A DNA stretch of 64,000 nucleotides from Photobacterium halotolerans DSM 18316. GTDB taxonomy: Bacteria > Pseudomonadota > Gammaproteobacteria > Enterobacterales > Vibrionaceae. The stretch is from NCBI RefSeq assembly GCF_000425165.1, contig NZ_AULG01000013.1, forward strand, positions 154,615 through 218,614, given 5' to 3'. Below are positions 9,133 through 18,317 of the stretch, piece by piece (position 1 is the stretch's first letter; each line of letters begins with the position of its first letter). The notes under the pieces are model-generated. The model worked only from the letters and a program-made list of their open reading frames with translations. It ran no database searches and was not told where the DNA came from. The position numbers and the translations under genes are program-made.

Positions 9133-9154
9133 AGTGGCTGAAGTGACAGCCACT
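9133..9154. terminator. Hairpin between the MFS and depolymerase genes
   Basis: AGTGGCTG-aagtga-CAGCCACT is a perfect 8-bp stem downstream of the minus-strand MFS gene (9225-10460). No strong T-run follows in either direction, so terminator function is tentative. Confidence 0.4.
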
Positions 9155-9224
9155 GCCTGGGTTATTGTGGTTTTATTTCTATCGACTATTCGTGAGAGCC
9201 GGTTATTTACCTATGGTACACAAC

Positions 9225-10460
9225 TCATCCCGTCTGATTGACCTTATCAAGGCTAATCAATGACTTGCCTTTCCATAACACTGGCGTGCAGGCAATTAAG
9301 ACGATTGCCACATAAGTCATTGCTGAAAAATCGACAGATAAACCCGCTTGCAAGGTAACAAGCAGGCTACCTAAGGCGCCGCCCAGCCCGACCGAGAAAT
9401 GCTGGAGAGTGTTTTGCAGACCGATGAAAATCACACGATCTTGTGGCGTGAGAGCGCTTATTAATTCGGTAATTAAGATAAGCGTTCGCACAGAGCTGAC
9501 AATGATAAAAATAACAAAGGCCAGTGCGGCAAGATTTACATTTTCTGTATGAAAACCCATCCCTACAGCGATCGCCATCACTAATGAAAGTCGTGCGATT
9601 AACTTGCCAACTGCAACATCACTCATTTTCGCTCTTGCGTAATATTGAATGAACACAAAAGAGCCCAGACCGCTTGCCATGTAACACAAACTCAGAAGTT
9701 TTTCAGAGATAGCGAGGTTTACCGTTAGCATGACAGGGTATTGGGTTGAAACGACAAAAGTGCTCAAAATGGCGGTGAAAATCAGTGCAGCAGAGAAAAA
9801 TAATCGTTTGTAATTGCTGAGTGGGTTCACTGGCGTATTTTGCACCCTGTCCTTCGCATATTCTGATGCCTGTAATGGTTTGGGAGAAGTAAAGTGAACG
9901 ATTAAAAGCAAGATGGCAGAAAATATCAAAGCCATGCCTAACAGCTGAAAGCCAAACTGCCAGTGGGTGCCGGCGGACACCATGATGAGACCTGGTACAC
10001 CAAGTGCGAGGGCTAACGGAAATGCACTGACCAATATTGCCGTGTTTTTCTTTTTTTTCTTTTCATCAGAGATCAAGATTAAATAATTCAGGTTTACAAC
10101 AGCCAATGCTCCGCCAAAAATTCCCGTCACTATCCGAGCCAACAGCAAAAGATTAAAGTTATCCAGTGTTGAGGTAATGAGCGTCGTCATCGCGATACCC
10201 GCAAGATAAAAAAGGATTCTCTCTCGTTCACGAGTCACATCCTGTGAGCCTTTGATAACCAGGCAAGTCAGTGCTGCAGCAATAGCGTAAACAGACGTCA
10301 GATAGCCAGACTGTGATGCCGGAACTCTCGCTTCCATGGCCATGACCGAGCTGAAAGGCACTATGATTAGCGCATCCAGTGCAACCAGAAAATGAATCAT
10401 AAAGCAGATATAAAGACTGTAATCAGAGATGCGGCGTGATGAAAAAAATGAAGTGAGCAT
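9225..10460 (-). CDS. MFS transporter (12-helix), drug/metabolite efflux type
   Basis: A 411-residue protein with about twelve hydrophobic helices. After helix 2 comes a short cytoplasmic loop and helix 4 contains LLARIVTGIFGGALAVVN, similar to motif B/C of proton-coupled efflux proteins. The central cytoplasmic loop (about 190-215) holds the usual charged residues. A LysR regulator is divergent across a 116-bp gap, the standard arrangement for a regulated efflux pump. The substrate is not deducible. Confidence 0.85.
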   Translation of the reverse strand: MLTSFFSSRRISDYSLYICFMIHFLVALDALIIVPFSSVMAMEARVPASQSGYLTSVYAIAAALTCLVIKGSQDVTRERERILFYLAGIAMTTLITSTLDNFNLLLLARIVTGIFGGALAVVNLNYLILISDEKKKKKNTAILVSAFPLALALGVPGLIMVSAGTHWQFGFQLLGMALIFSAILLLIVHFTSPKPLQASEYAKDRVQNTPVNPLSNYKRLFFSAALIFTAILSTFVVSTQYPVMLTVNLAISEKLLSLCYMASGLGSFVFIQYYARAKMSDVAVGKLIARLSLVMAIAVGMGFHTENVNLAALAFVIFIIVSSVRTLILITELISALTPQDRVIFIGLQNTLQHFSVGLGGALGSLLVTLQAGLSVDFSAMTYVAIVLIACTPVLWKGKSLISLDKVNQTG

Positions 10461-10576
10461 TGTTAAGCCTTTTGGTCTTTAGGGGTAACTCTTAAGAAAG
10501 ACCTTATTGTATTCGCCCGAATTGAGTAATAAAGTGCGGTTTATTGGTTTGATAATCCAACATTTCGGGATAATAA

Positions 10577-11473
10577 ATGATTGAGCAGATCGAGCAGCAG
10601 TGGTTGAAAAGTTTTCACTGCGTTTATGAGTACAACAGCTTTAAAAAGGCAGCAGAGCAGCTTAATTTACCGACATCAAATGTCAGCCGTCATGTTGCTT
10701 TACTGGAGGAGAAGCTCAATACCCGGTTACTGGAAAGAACGACGCGTCGTATGACCCCAACCGAGGCAGGTGAACAGCTTTATTCTACGACACGGGTCTT
10801 GTTAGCGGCGCTGAATGATGCGCTGGAAGAAGTCAATCAGCGCTCTCAAACGGTAGCAGGCCAACTCAGAATCCTGATGCCAGATATTCCGGTACTCGCA
10901 AAGGCAGTCGTCGCTTTCTGTGTTGAGCATCCTGCAATATCGTTATCTTGTGAAACCAGCCTGAGCCCTAAAGAGAGTTTACTGGATGGGTTCGATCTGA
11001 TCCTGAGCTATCAGCGCGGAAAAATTACCGATAGTGGCTGGGTGGCGAAAGAGATCGTCAGGTTGCGAAGCATAGTGGTCGCGGCACCGGACTTGATCAG
11101 ACAGCATGGCCGTCCTCATAAACTGGCTGATTTGAACCACTTGCCTTGTATCAGTAGCTTAACGGCGCTAAATGGCGCCCCCTGGGTATTCAGGCATTCA
11201 AACGGTCAGTTGCTTACGCAGAATGTGAAATCATCATTTAAAGTCAACAGCGGCAACATGGCAAAGTTTGGTGCGCTGGCAGGTCTTGGTTTCGCGATAT
11301 TGCCTGAGGAGTCATGCTCCGATGAAATTAACGCAGGCACATTACAGATCATAGAGTTAGACGCTGAACCTGAGCCTCTGATCCTTTACGCTTTCTATGC
11401 CGGTCGAAAACATTTGGCTAAAAAAATCACCATCTTCGTTGATCATTTGCAAAAACACCTGAGCACTCAGTGA
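10577..11473 (+). CDS. LysR-family regulator, divergent from MFS transporter
   Basis: A 298-residue LysR regulator with an N-terminal helix-turn-helix (WLKSFHCVYEYNSFKKAAEQL... SNVSRHVALLEEKLNTRLLERTTRRM, residues ~9-60). The RTTR segment is typical of the CrgA/AaeR-like LysR subgroup. The C-terminal half is the effector domain. It probably regulates the divergent MFS gene. The next LysR gene downstream is convergent, 46 bp away. Confidence 0.88.
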   Translation: MIEQIEQQWLKSFHCVYEYNSFKKAAEQLNLPTSNVSRHVALLEEKLNTRLLERTTRRMTPTEAGEQLYSTTRVLLAALNDALEEVNQRSQTVAGQLRILMPDIPVLAKAVVAFCVEHPAISLSCETSLSPKESLLDGFDLILSYQRGKITDSGWVAKEIVRLRSIVVAAPDLIRQHGRPHKLADLNHLPCISSLTALNGAPWVFRHSNGQLLTQNVKSSFKVNSGNMAKFGALAGLGFAILPEESCSDEINAGTLQIIELDAEPEPLILYAFYAGRKHLAKKITIFVDHLQKHLSTQ

Positions 11474-11519
11474 GTCAAACACTGTGAATGCAGCGCGTTT
11501 GGGGGCTTTTCCCGGTTGC

Positions 11520-12404
11520 TCAGGAAGACTGCAGTGTTTGCCGGATACAGTCTGTGAACCAGCTGTAACGAGAGGCCAGCTCGCGATGGCGTTTCCGTAC
11601 CAGATACAAAGGTTCTCTGGCATTGACGCTGCGGTGCAGAATACGCAGATCCTGTGCGTACGGGGATTCCAGAATGGTACTTTCCGGAAGAGCGGTAAAA
11701 CCGAGCCCGAGTGAAACCGGCAGTAAAATCTGGCTGAGCTGATTAATGTAACCGCGTACCGGCAGCGAATCGTGCGGCATCGAAAACGGCAGATCCAGCA
11801 ACACACTGTCGAGATACCGGCGGGCATTGGGGTGATCGATGAATCCGGTTGCTGTGAGCAAGGCTTGCGACAACGTTGATTCACTCTGTGTGGCAGGAAA
11901 AACCAGACACAGTGTCTCTTCACCGATTCGCTCACTGTGAAAACGCGCCTGTGCGGGCGGCTCGGTGACAATACCCAGATCGATTTCGTCCTGTGCCAAT
12001 AAGTGAAGCACACGTTGATCCGGCGCGGATTCAACGCCCACCACCAGCCCCGGATGGGCAAGCTGGCGCTGAACAAAAAGCGGGTAAAGCTGATTTGCCA
12101 GCGTACCGGACATGGCGAACCGGCACGGACCGGATTCCGGGTTATCGAGTAACAGGGCTTGTTGCAGGCGCTTTTCTTCTGTCACTAAACTCTGACAGTG
12201 CTGATACAGCACTGTGCCTGCATGGGTCAGTTCAAACTTTTTCCCTGTCCTAATCAGAAGTGCTTGCCCCAGTTGCTGTTCCAGTTTCCGGATATGCTGG
12301 CTGACGCCCGGTTGGGTCATATGAAGCCGGGTCGCGGTTTCTGTGAACTGGCCGACGTCGACCAGAGTGGCGAAGGTGTGGAGCCATTGTCTGTTGAGTT
12401 TCAT
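11520..12404 (-). CDS. LysR-family regulator, divergent from VOC protein
   Basis: A ~294-residue LysR regulator. The ATG at 12404 (MKLNRQWLHTF) was chosen because LysR proteins normally start 5-10 residues before the first helix; the frame extends 25 codons upstream but that part is unlike the family. The helix-turn-helix is WLHTFATLVDVGQFTETA... QPGVSQHIRKLEQQLGQALL. It faces the VOC gene across ~98 bp and likely regulates it. Confidence 0.86.
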   Translation of the reverse strand: MKLNRQWLHTFATLVDVGQFTETATRLHMTQPGVSQHIRKLEQQLGQALLIRTGKKFELTHAGTVLYQHCQSLVTEEKRLQQALLLDNPESGPCRFAMSGTLANQLYPLFVQRQLAHPGLVVGVESAPDQRVLHLLAQDEIDLGIVTEPPAQARFHSERIGEETLCLVFPATQSESTLSQALLTATGFIDHPNARRYLDSVLLDLPFSMPHDSLPVRGYINQLSQILLPVSLGLGFTALPESTILESPYAQDLRILHRSVNAREPLYLVRKRHRELASRYSWFTDCIRQTLQSS

Positions 12405-12502
12405 GGATAACAAATCGTGATAGAAATGAGAATAAATGATAATTTTTAATTCGCATTTTGGCGAATTAAAGTGAAGCACTCAACAACAAGAGGGTTTCAA
12501 CA

Positions 12503-13021
12503 ATGAAGACAGACGAACAAATGCCTTACCCAAGAACGTTTTCTCATATTGGTATTTCAGTGCCGGATCTGGAAGCGGCGGTGAAGTTTTATACCGAGGT
12601 GCTCGGCTGGTATCTGATCATGTCACCGACCGAAATCGTCGAGGATAACAGCGCCATCGGTGAAATGTGTACCGATGTGTTTGGCGAGGGCTGGGGACGG
12701 TTTCGGATTGCGCACCTCTCAACAGGCGATCGCATTGGGGTGGAACTGTTTCAGTTTGATAATCAGCAACAGCCGGAAAACAACTTTGAATACTGGAAAA
12801 CCGGTGTGTTTCACTTCTGTGTGCAGGACCCGAATGTCGAGGAACTGGCAGAGCGTATTGTTGCTGCAGGCGGGAAAAAGCGCATGAAAGCACCGCGCTA
12901 TTATTACCCGGGCGAGAAGCCGTATCGCATGATTTATATGGAAGACCCGTTCGGGAATATTCTGGAAATCTACAGCCACAGCTATGAACTGCATTACGCC
13001 AGCGGTGCCTACAGCAAATGA
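12503..13021 (+). CDS. VOC (glyoxalase/bleomycin-resistance) superfamily protein
   Basis: A 172-residue single-domain vicinal-oxygen-chelate protein. Metal-ligand positions are visible: His in TFSHIGIS, Glu in GVELFQF, His in VFHFCVQD and Glu in GNILEIYSHS, giving the H-E-H-E quartet of glyoxalase-like metal enzymes. Possible roles are lactoylglutathione lyase, ring-cleaving dioxygenase or isomerase; the substrate is not evident. RBS AGAGGG precedes the ATG. Its divergent LysR neighbour suggests inducible metabolism or detoxification of a small molecule. Confidence 0.8.
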   Translation: MKTDEQMPYPRTFSHIGISVPDLEAAVKFYTEVLGWYLIMSPTEIVEDNSAIGEMCTDVFGEGWGRFRIAHLSTGDRIGVELFQFDNQQQPENNFEYWKTGVFHFCVQDPNVEELAERIVAAGGKKRMKAPRYYYPGEKPYRMIYMEDPFGNILEIYSHSYELHYASGAYSK

Positions 13022-13050
13022 GCCGATTGTGATTTTCACAAAATGGGATA

Positions 13051-13084
13051 TAAAAAAGCCAGCATCGTATAGGGATGCTGGCTT
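13051..13084 (-). terminator. Intrinsic terminator of the BCCT carrier gene
   Basis: The stem AAGCCAGCATC / GATGCTGGCTT (13056-13066 with 13074-13084) has an A-run at 13052-13057 that reads as a U-run on the minus strand. It sits between the convergent VOC and BCCT genes and may serve both. Confidence 0.8.
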
Positions 13085-13111
13085 GTTCAGTCGTATCAAG
13101 AAACTGAAACC

Positions 13112-15088
13112 TTATGACAGGGCAGGTTCTTCCTGAATGTTTTCCGACGTTGCCAGATGCAGGAAGTGCATGTGGCGCTCGTACTGGGTTAAGGCATCGG
13201 CAATGATCTGTTCCTGGTTGTAACCCATCACATCATATTGCTGGCCGCCCTGCAGCAGGAAGACTTCTGCGCGGTAGTAATCGTTATACGATTCATTGGC
13301 ATAGGCTGGCAGCGCGAAGTGGCGCAGGCGAATGCCATAGGCAAAATCTTCCACCTCTTCTTTCTCAACCACTAACCGGACACTCGATTCATCCAGCACC
13401 TGAAGTTTGGCCGCCAGGCCTTGAACTTTCATTTCCTCGACCAGGTTTTTCAGAGCAGGTATGGCGGTTGAGGCCATGAAATTCTCAGCTTCATCCTGTT
13501 TTGGATGGTTCACCATGGCCGAAATGCGGGACTTCCAGCTCACACTGGCCTGGGTGTACTGCACGCTGGTGTTGTGTGTCTGAATACTGTTTTGCAGCAT
13601 GTAGTCATTGCGCAGTGCTTTGAACAGGCAGTAACAGAACAGCAGCATCAGAATCATGATCGGGAAAGCGCTGGCAATGGTCATAGTTTGCAGGGCAGAC
13701 AGACCACCGGCAGCCAGCAGCGCAGCGGCCACTACACCTTCAATCACGGCCCAGAAGATACGCTGCCAAACCGGTGGTTCAGCCGCACCGCCAGAGGTCA
13801 GGGTATCGATAACCAGCGATCCGGAGTCGGAAGAACTCACAAAGAAAGTGATCACCAGTGCCACACCGATGACTGACAGTACTGTCGACATAGGCATATG
13901 CTCGAAGAACTTAAACAGGGCAACGGGCACATTTTCACTCACAGCCTGACTCAGATAAGTCGCACCGTGGTTCATGATGGCATCAATGGCGGTGTTACCA
14001 AAGGCGGTGAACCACAGGAAGCCGAACAGGGATGGGATCAGCAGTACGCCCACCAGGAATTCACGGATAGTACGGCCACGTGAAATACGGGCGATGAACA
14101 TACCCACGAACGGTGACCAGGATACCCACCAGCCCCAGTAAAGCAGGGTCCAGCCACCGATCCAGTCTTCTTTCGGCTCATAAGCATAGAGGTTGAAGGT
14201 TTTGTTTACGATATCACTCAGGTAAGCCCCGGTGTTTTGCACAAAAGACTTCATGATCAGAGCGGTTGGACCCGCAATGATGACAACGGCCAGCAGCAGA
14301 ACGGCCAGGAACATATTGATGTTCGACAGACGTTTGATACCGCCGTCCAGGCCCAGAACAACGGAGACGGTGGCAATCAGAGTGATGGCGGCAATCAGGA
14401 TCACCTGAACTGTGGTGCTTTGCGGCATATCAAACAGATAGTTGAAGCCCGCATTGACCTGCACCACACCAAAGCCCAAAGAAGTCGCCACACCGAACAG
14501 CGTACCGATCACGGCAAAAATGTCGATCACATGACCAATAGGGCCATAGATTTTGTCACCAAGGATAGGGTACAGGGCTGAGCGTGGCAGTAATGGCAGC
14601 TTGTGGCGGTACGCAAAGTAGGCCATCGCCAGTGCAACCAGCGCGTAGATACCCCAGGCATGTAATCCCCAGTGGAAGAAAGTAATCTTCATCGCTTCAC
14701 GCGCCGCTTCTACCGATTGCGGATCACCGACAGGCGGAGATGTGAAATGCATGACAGGTTCTGCGACGCCGAAGAACATCAGACCGATGCCCATACCGGC
14801 GGAAAATAACATCGCCAGCCAGGAGCTGTAGCTGTAATCAGGTTCGGAGTGATCGGGCCCAAGCTTGATATCACCCAGACGGCTGAACATGACCAGAATG
14901 AGGAAGATCAAAAAGATGGCGACAGCCAGGATGTAGATCCAGCTAGCCTGTGCGATGATCCAACCTTGAATATTTTTAAAATAGGCTTCCATGGCTTGCG
15001 GCCACATCACGCCTATAAAAGAGAGAGCGGCAATGAAAATTGCCGAGGTAAAAAATACCGGTTTATTTAAATCTGACTTAATTTCCAT
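13112..15088 (-). CDS. BCCT-family choline/betaine carrier, BetT-like
   Basis: A 658-residue carrier of the betaine/choline/carnitine family with twelve predicted helices. The aromatic signature region reads GWTLLYWGWWVSWSPFVGMFIARISRGRTIREF (given here as key residues W-W-G-WW-SW-PFVG-F-ARISRGRT, about 320-350). There is a long cytoplasmic C-terminal tail (~500-658), as in choline carrier BetT (677 residues in E. coli) rather than the shorter carnitine carriers. Transport is likely proton- or sodium-coupled uptake of choline or glycine betaine for osmoprotection, fitting a marine host. No betAB genes are adjacent. Confidence 0.88.
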   Translation of the reverse strand: MEIKSDLNKPVFFTSAIFIAALSFIGVMWPQAMEAYFKNIQGWIIAQASWIYILAVAIFLIFLILVMFSRLGDIKLGPDHSEPDYSYSSWLAMLFSAGMGIGLMFFGVAEPVMHFTSPPVGDPQSVEAAREAMKITFFHWGLHAWGIYALVALAMAYFAYRHKLPLLPRSALYPILGDKIYGPIGHVIDIFAVIGTLFGVATSLGFGVVQVNAGFNYLFDMPQSTTVQVILIAAITLIATVSVVLGLDGGIKRLSNINMFLAVLLLAVVIIAGPTALIMKSFVQNTGAYLSDIVNKTFNLYAYEPKEDWIGGWTLLYWGWWVSWSPFVGMFIARISRGRTIREFLVGVLLIPSLFGFLWFTAFGNTAIDAIMNHGATYLSQAVSENVPVALFKFFEHMPMSTVLSVIGVALVITFFVSSSDSGSLVIDTLTSGGAAEPPVWQRIFWAVIEGVVAAALLAAGGLSALQTMTIASAFPIMILMLLFCYCLFKALRNDYMLQNSIQTHNTSVQYTQASVSWKSRISAMVNHPKQDEAENFMASTAIPALKNLVEEMKVQGLAAKLQVLDESSVRLVVEKEEVEDFAYGIRLRHFALPAYANESYNDYYRAEVFLLQGGQQYDVMGYNQEQIIADALTQYERHMHFLHLATSENIQEEPALS

Positions 15089-15487
15089 AAATCCTTCAAA
15101 TCTTACGGTTGCTGTGTCCGATTAGGGGTGCGCCATGATAGTGGCAGAGGCCTTGGTGAAAATTGATATAAATCAATTCAACGGACAGTGAAATAGGCCA
15201 TATCAAAAGCAAAATTTTGCGCTATGGCCTCTTGTTAAGCAGGTATTCCAGATTTTCTGCTTATGAAAAACGTGTGGATATTATCAATTTTTTGCTTAGT
15301 GTTCAAAGTGTGAGCTTGGTCTACTTTTGGGTTTTAGCTCTAAATGTTAATTTATATCCTTGTTTATTAAGGAAAATGTATCAATTTGACTGGGCTGATA
15401 AAAAAGTTATCAGGCGATTGGTCTGAGTTGTAAATTCGGAGGCCAAAAAAGAGCGCCTGTCGGCGCTCTGGGTGACATCAGGTCAGA
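15089..15487. other. Intergenic region upstream of BCCT gene
   Basis: About 400 bp. A 69-codon plus-strand frame (15217-15426) has no recognisable domain and lies in AT-rich non-coding-looking sequence, so it is not called. The left part presumably carries the carrier's promoter; the right end holds the terminator of the yjf operon. Confidence 0.4.
15445..15469 (-). terminator. Intrinsic terminator of the yjf operon
   Basis: AGAGCGCC-tgtc-GGCGCTCT stem with an A6 run at 15445-15450 that becomes the U-run for minus-strand transcripts. It directly follows the last gene of the yjfIJ-channel-yjfKLM operon. Confidence 0.85.
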
Positions 15488-16099
15488 TTATCCGCCCCAG
15501 CTCCGGCTGGAAGAACTGCCCCAGCTGGATTTTGCCGCCGCACTGGAACCAAAGCCACCGCGCGAGATGGTGCGGCTGACGGTCGGCTTGGGTTTCATCT
15601 GTTCCGTACCGACTTTGATCTTTGAGTTTTTATAGCGGTATGAACCGTAGTCATAGCCGTCGGCAGTAGTCCAGCGGCCGTAATAACGGCTGCCCGGATA
15701 GTAGGAGCTGAACATTGGCTGGCTGTAGTAACCGCGGTTACTGTCCAGCAGCCGGGCAAACATAAAGCCAGCCATTGCAGGCATGAACCAGTTGTTTTCC
15801 GTCGATTTCATGCAAGAGTTCATGCCGAACTCAGTGGTACAGTCCTGCAAGTTTTTGTATTTCGGTGCTGTACGCTCTGCTTCCTGCAGTGCATTCTGAT
15901 AGGCCGCTTCACACTGCTCGGAATAGCCCGGGTTGTCATCTTTGCAGTCATTGACCGTATGGTAAATCACCGCATCTTCCTGTGGATCGCTGCAACCGGT
16001 CAGCAATCCCGCTGTAATGGCTGCGGTAACAGGTGCAATGGCAAAGGGGCGCCATTGTTTTCGCATGCCGGAAAGATTGACGTCTTTAGTCCGTTTCAT
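15488..16099 (-). CDS. yjfM: DUF1190 lipoprotein-like protein (YjfM/YgiB family)
   Basis: A 203-residue DUF1190 protein. The basic N-terminus is followed by a hydrophobic stretch ending in LLTGCSDP (Cys at ~36), consistent with a lipoprotein or exported protein. The middle carries paired cysteines (DCKDD, EQCEAA, DCTTEFGMNSC). The C-terminus is low-complexity, rich in Ser, Gly and Trp. Function in the family is unknown. It is the last gene of the operon and follows yjfL by 11 bp. In enterobacteria the yjfM gene is followed by an ATP-grasp gene (yjfC), which is absent here. Confidence 0.8.
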   Translation of the reverse strand: MKRTKDVNLSGMRKQWRPFAIAPVTAAITAGLLTGCSDPQEDAVIYHTVNDCKDDNPGYSEQCEAAYQNALQEAERTAPKYKNLQDCTTEFGMNSCMKSTENNWFMPAMAGFMFARLLDSNRGYYSQPMFSSYYPGSRYYGRWTTADGYDYGSYRYKNSKIKVGTEQMKPKPTVSRTISRGGFGSSAAAKSSWGSSSSRSWGG

Positions 16100-16110
16100 G
16101 ACAGTCCCCC

Positions 16111-16527
16111 TTAATAGGTCATGCAGGCCGCATTGAGCAGGCCAACTGACACTGAGGTGGCAGCCATCAGCAGACCGGCAGGGATTTCACCTGCTTCAAT
16201 ACGCTCGGCAATACGGGGCATGAAACCAACCCGGACAATCACATAGGCAAGCATCTGCGCCAGTAAGGCCACGACACCCCAGATAGAAAAGTCAATGAAG
16301 TTCACCGAGTTGCTGGCAGCACCGGAGATCGCCAGCGCATAACCCAGAATAGAACCGGACAGGGTAATGGCCGCAGCGGTGTTTTTTTCTTCTTTGACCA
16401 GTTTCCACTCGTCATAAGGGGTAATGCGGACAAAGATGATCTTGAACAGCATCAAGAACACGATAGAAATGGCAAAATAAACGACAAATGAGCCTAGCCC
16501 GGCGAGTGATTGTGTCAAAAGATCCAT
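16111..16527 (-). CDS. yjfL: DUF350 membrane protein (YjfL family)
   Basis: A 138-residue protein with four hydrophobic helices typical of DUF350/YjfL (first helix SLAGLGSFVVYFAISIVFLML, then ITLSGSILGYALAISGA). The ITPYDEW motif between the first two helices is usual for the family. Role unknown; family members cluster with PspA-like and DUF1190 genes, suggesting a membrane-associated complex. Operon gene, 43 bp from yjfK and 11 bp from yjfM. Confidence 0.85.
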   Translation of the reverse strand: MDLLTQSLAGLGSFVVYFAISIVFLMLFKIIFVRITPYDEWKLVKEEKNTAAAITLSGSILGYALAISGAASNSVNFIDFSIWGVVALLAQMLAYVIVRVGFMPRIAERIEAGEIPAGLLMAATSVSVGLLNAACMTY

Positions 16528-16570
16528 GTAAATCCCTGAAATTATAAATGTTTAGTGGTTATTATCTGAC

Positions 16571-17206
16571 TCAGCCAATAAGTTTAAAATCTGTCGGGCT
16601 GAGGTCAAATCCTGTGCTCAACACCAGGCTGCGCTCGGCCCTGTTGTTGAATATTTTCTCTTCTGCAGACACCAGAAGCACTTCTTTTACCGCGGCTTCT
16701 GCGTCTCTCTCGTATACCATGACAAACTGATCGGTAGAACTGGTCGTCCCGTTCTGCAGCCAGGTTTTTTCTGTCATAGCAACAGGGCGACTGTTTTCCC
16801 ACACTTGTTGATAAGTGAAGTCTTCCAGCTGCCACTGGCCTTTGACTATCCCTTTGTCCAGTAAATGCTGCCATTCACTGTCCGTATCGACAGGTTTGCT
16901 GTCAAAAAAGTAAAACAGTTTTACCTCGCTGACATCGGCATCACCGGCACCATGAGCCAGCACCTGAACAAAGCCCTCGTCATCGGTGTAATAGCGTACC
17001 AGGCGTGTCTGTTCGTCCAGCCAGACTTCCCCGACCGCCTGGATAAGCTGGGTACGCGCTGCGCCTTCAATCATCAGAGACGGCTCGGTAAGGCGCAGTT
17101 TTAAATCATCCAGCTCAAAAGCACCGCCTAGGCGAAGACCGATGATCTCTGGGGCGGCCGGCTCAGTGGTCTCAGCTTGCCTGCGTTTTTTTAACCAGTC
17201 GAACAT
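16571..17206 (-). CDS. yjfK: DUF2491 protein (YjfK family)
   Basis: A 211-residue soluble protein of DUF2491, the YjfK family found beside yjfL. It begins FDWLKKRRQ and contains LRLGGAFELDDLKLRL and the FFDSKPVDTDSEWQHLLD region. No catalytic motif recognised. Identification rests on sequence feel and its position between yjfJ/channel and yjfL, which matches the E. coli yjfIJKLM order. Confidence 0.75.
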   Translation of the reverse strand: MFDWLKKRRQAETTEPAAPEIIGLRLGGAFELDDLKLRLTEPSLMIEGAARTQLIQAVGEVWLDEQTRLVRYYTDDEGFVQVLAHGAGDADVSEVKLFYFFDSKPVDTDSEWQHLLDKGIVKGQWQLEDFTYQQVWENSRPVAMTEKTWLQNGTTSSTDQFVMVYERDAEAAVKEVLLVSAEEKIFNNRAERSLVLSTGFDLSPTDFKLIG

Positions 17207-17223
17207 AGTTACTCCTTGCCGGT

Positions 17224-18252
17224 TTAAGACGGCCAGTTGAAATTATTGACACGTTCATCGGCGATATAGAACAGATTGGCGCCGGGCAATACGGCCAGAT
17301 CCAGCGGCGGGTTCAATTCCACCCCCTGTCCGCGATCGATAGCTATCAGAGTGGCCTCGTGTTCTTCTTTGAACAGGGTAAACAGGCGACTGATTTGTGT
17401 CGGGGCTGCTGTTTCAGGATAGCGGACTGCATACTGCGTCATGCCGTGATGGGTACTCAGCAGTTCATGGTGAAGCTCGCTGGAACCCGGATCGACGGCG
17501 GCTTTGGCCAGCATTTCAACCGCCACGGACGGAATACATTCGGCCTTGGGGCAATGCGATTTCAGCAAGTCGCTCAGTCCTTCATCCGTGAAGTAGGCGA
17601 GCAAATGCGCATCGGGGTTGCGGCTTGAGCAATACAGTGCTGCTGCCAGCGTCACATCGTCTTGCTCGTTATCTATGATGATACAGCTTGCCTTGCTGAC
17701 ACCGGCTTTGTCCATGTCAGTGGTGTCGGTAAAGCTGACCACCCGCACAAAATCAATCTCACCCGGCAACGGGTTTTCCATTTCAGGGCGGACACACAGC
17801 ACAATGTGACGACGCTGTCGCTCTTCGTGCTGCAGCATTTTAATCAGGTGCAAGGTTCGCTGGTTATTCCAGCCGAGTACCAGAATATGGTTCTCCACGT
17901 TAATTCTCCGTTTTCCGAGCAAGCCACTTTTCCAATAGCCAATAAAGTGCGTAGCCAGGCGGCCAATACCAATGGCGAACAGACCCAGACCGCCCGGAAT
18001 GACAAACAGGGCGACCACCCATTTTCCGGCTTGGGTTTCCGGGGAATAATCGCCGTAGCCGACGGTAGAAGCCGTCACAACCAGATAGTAGAAAAAGTGG
18101 GTTAATGAGTGTGTAAGCGCCTGCTCACCCGCAAGTTTAAGAAGTAACCAGGACAAGCCGACATAGCACAGCAGCGTAATGAGCAGATTTCGACCATTGA
18201 GTTGATTGAATTGTTGATGGGCCCAGCGGCGGACCAACAACCAGATAGACAT
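17224..18252 (-). CDS. Potassium channel with RCK/TrkA-N domain
   Basis: A 342-residue two-helix ion channel. Helix 1 lies at ~24-41, the pore loop carries the K+ selectivity filter TVGYGDYSP (Thr63-Asp68), and helix 2 is at ~80-100. A TrkA-N/RCK-like Rossmann domain follows (NHILVLGWNNQRTLHLIKML, about 116-135, then the GVSKASCIIIDNEQDD region). This matches two-TM RCK-gated K+ channels of the inner membrane, such as MthK-type. It is inserted between yjfJ and yjfK in the same operon, which the E. coli version lacks, suggesting membrane potential or K+ flow is tied to this stress system. Confidence 0.88.
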   Translation of the reverse strand: MSIWLLVRRWAHQQFNQLNGRNLLITLLCYVGLSWLLLKLAGEQALTHSLTHFFYYLVVTASTVGYGDYSPETQAGKWVVALFVIPGGLGLFAIGIGRLATHFIGYWKSGLLGKRRINVENHILVLGWNNQRTLHLIKMLQHEERQRRHIVLCVRPEMENPLPGEIDFVRVVSFTDTTDMDKAGVSKASCIIIDNEQDDVTLAAALYCSSRNPDAHLLAYFTDEGLSDLLKSHCPKAECIPSVAVEMLAKAAVDPGSSELHHELLSTHHGMTQYAVRYPETAAPTQISRLFTLFKEEHEATLIAIDRGQGVELNPPLDLAVLPGANLFYIADERVNNFNWPS

Positions 18253-18317
18253 GCCTTTCTCCTCAATCCTAAGGGCTGATCAGCCATCGTTATGGCCTCA
18301 GCCCCCGGGACTACCGC

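Noticed and set aside
15217..15426. 69-codon open frame upstream of the BCCT gene
   Set aside because: Hydrophobic by composition only, in an AT-rich gap with no RBS or neighbours to support it.
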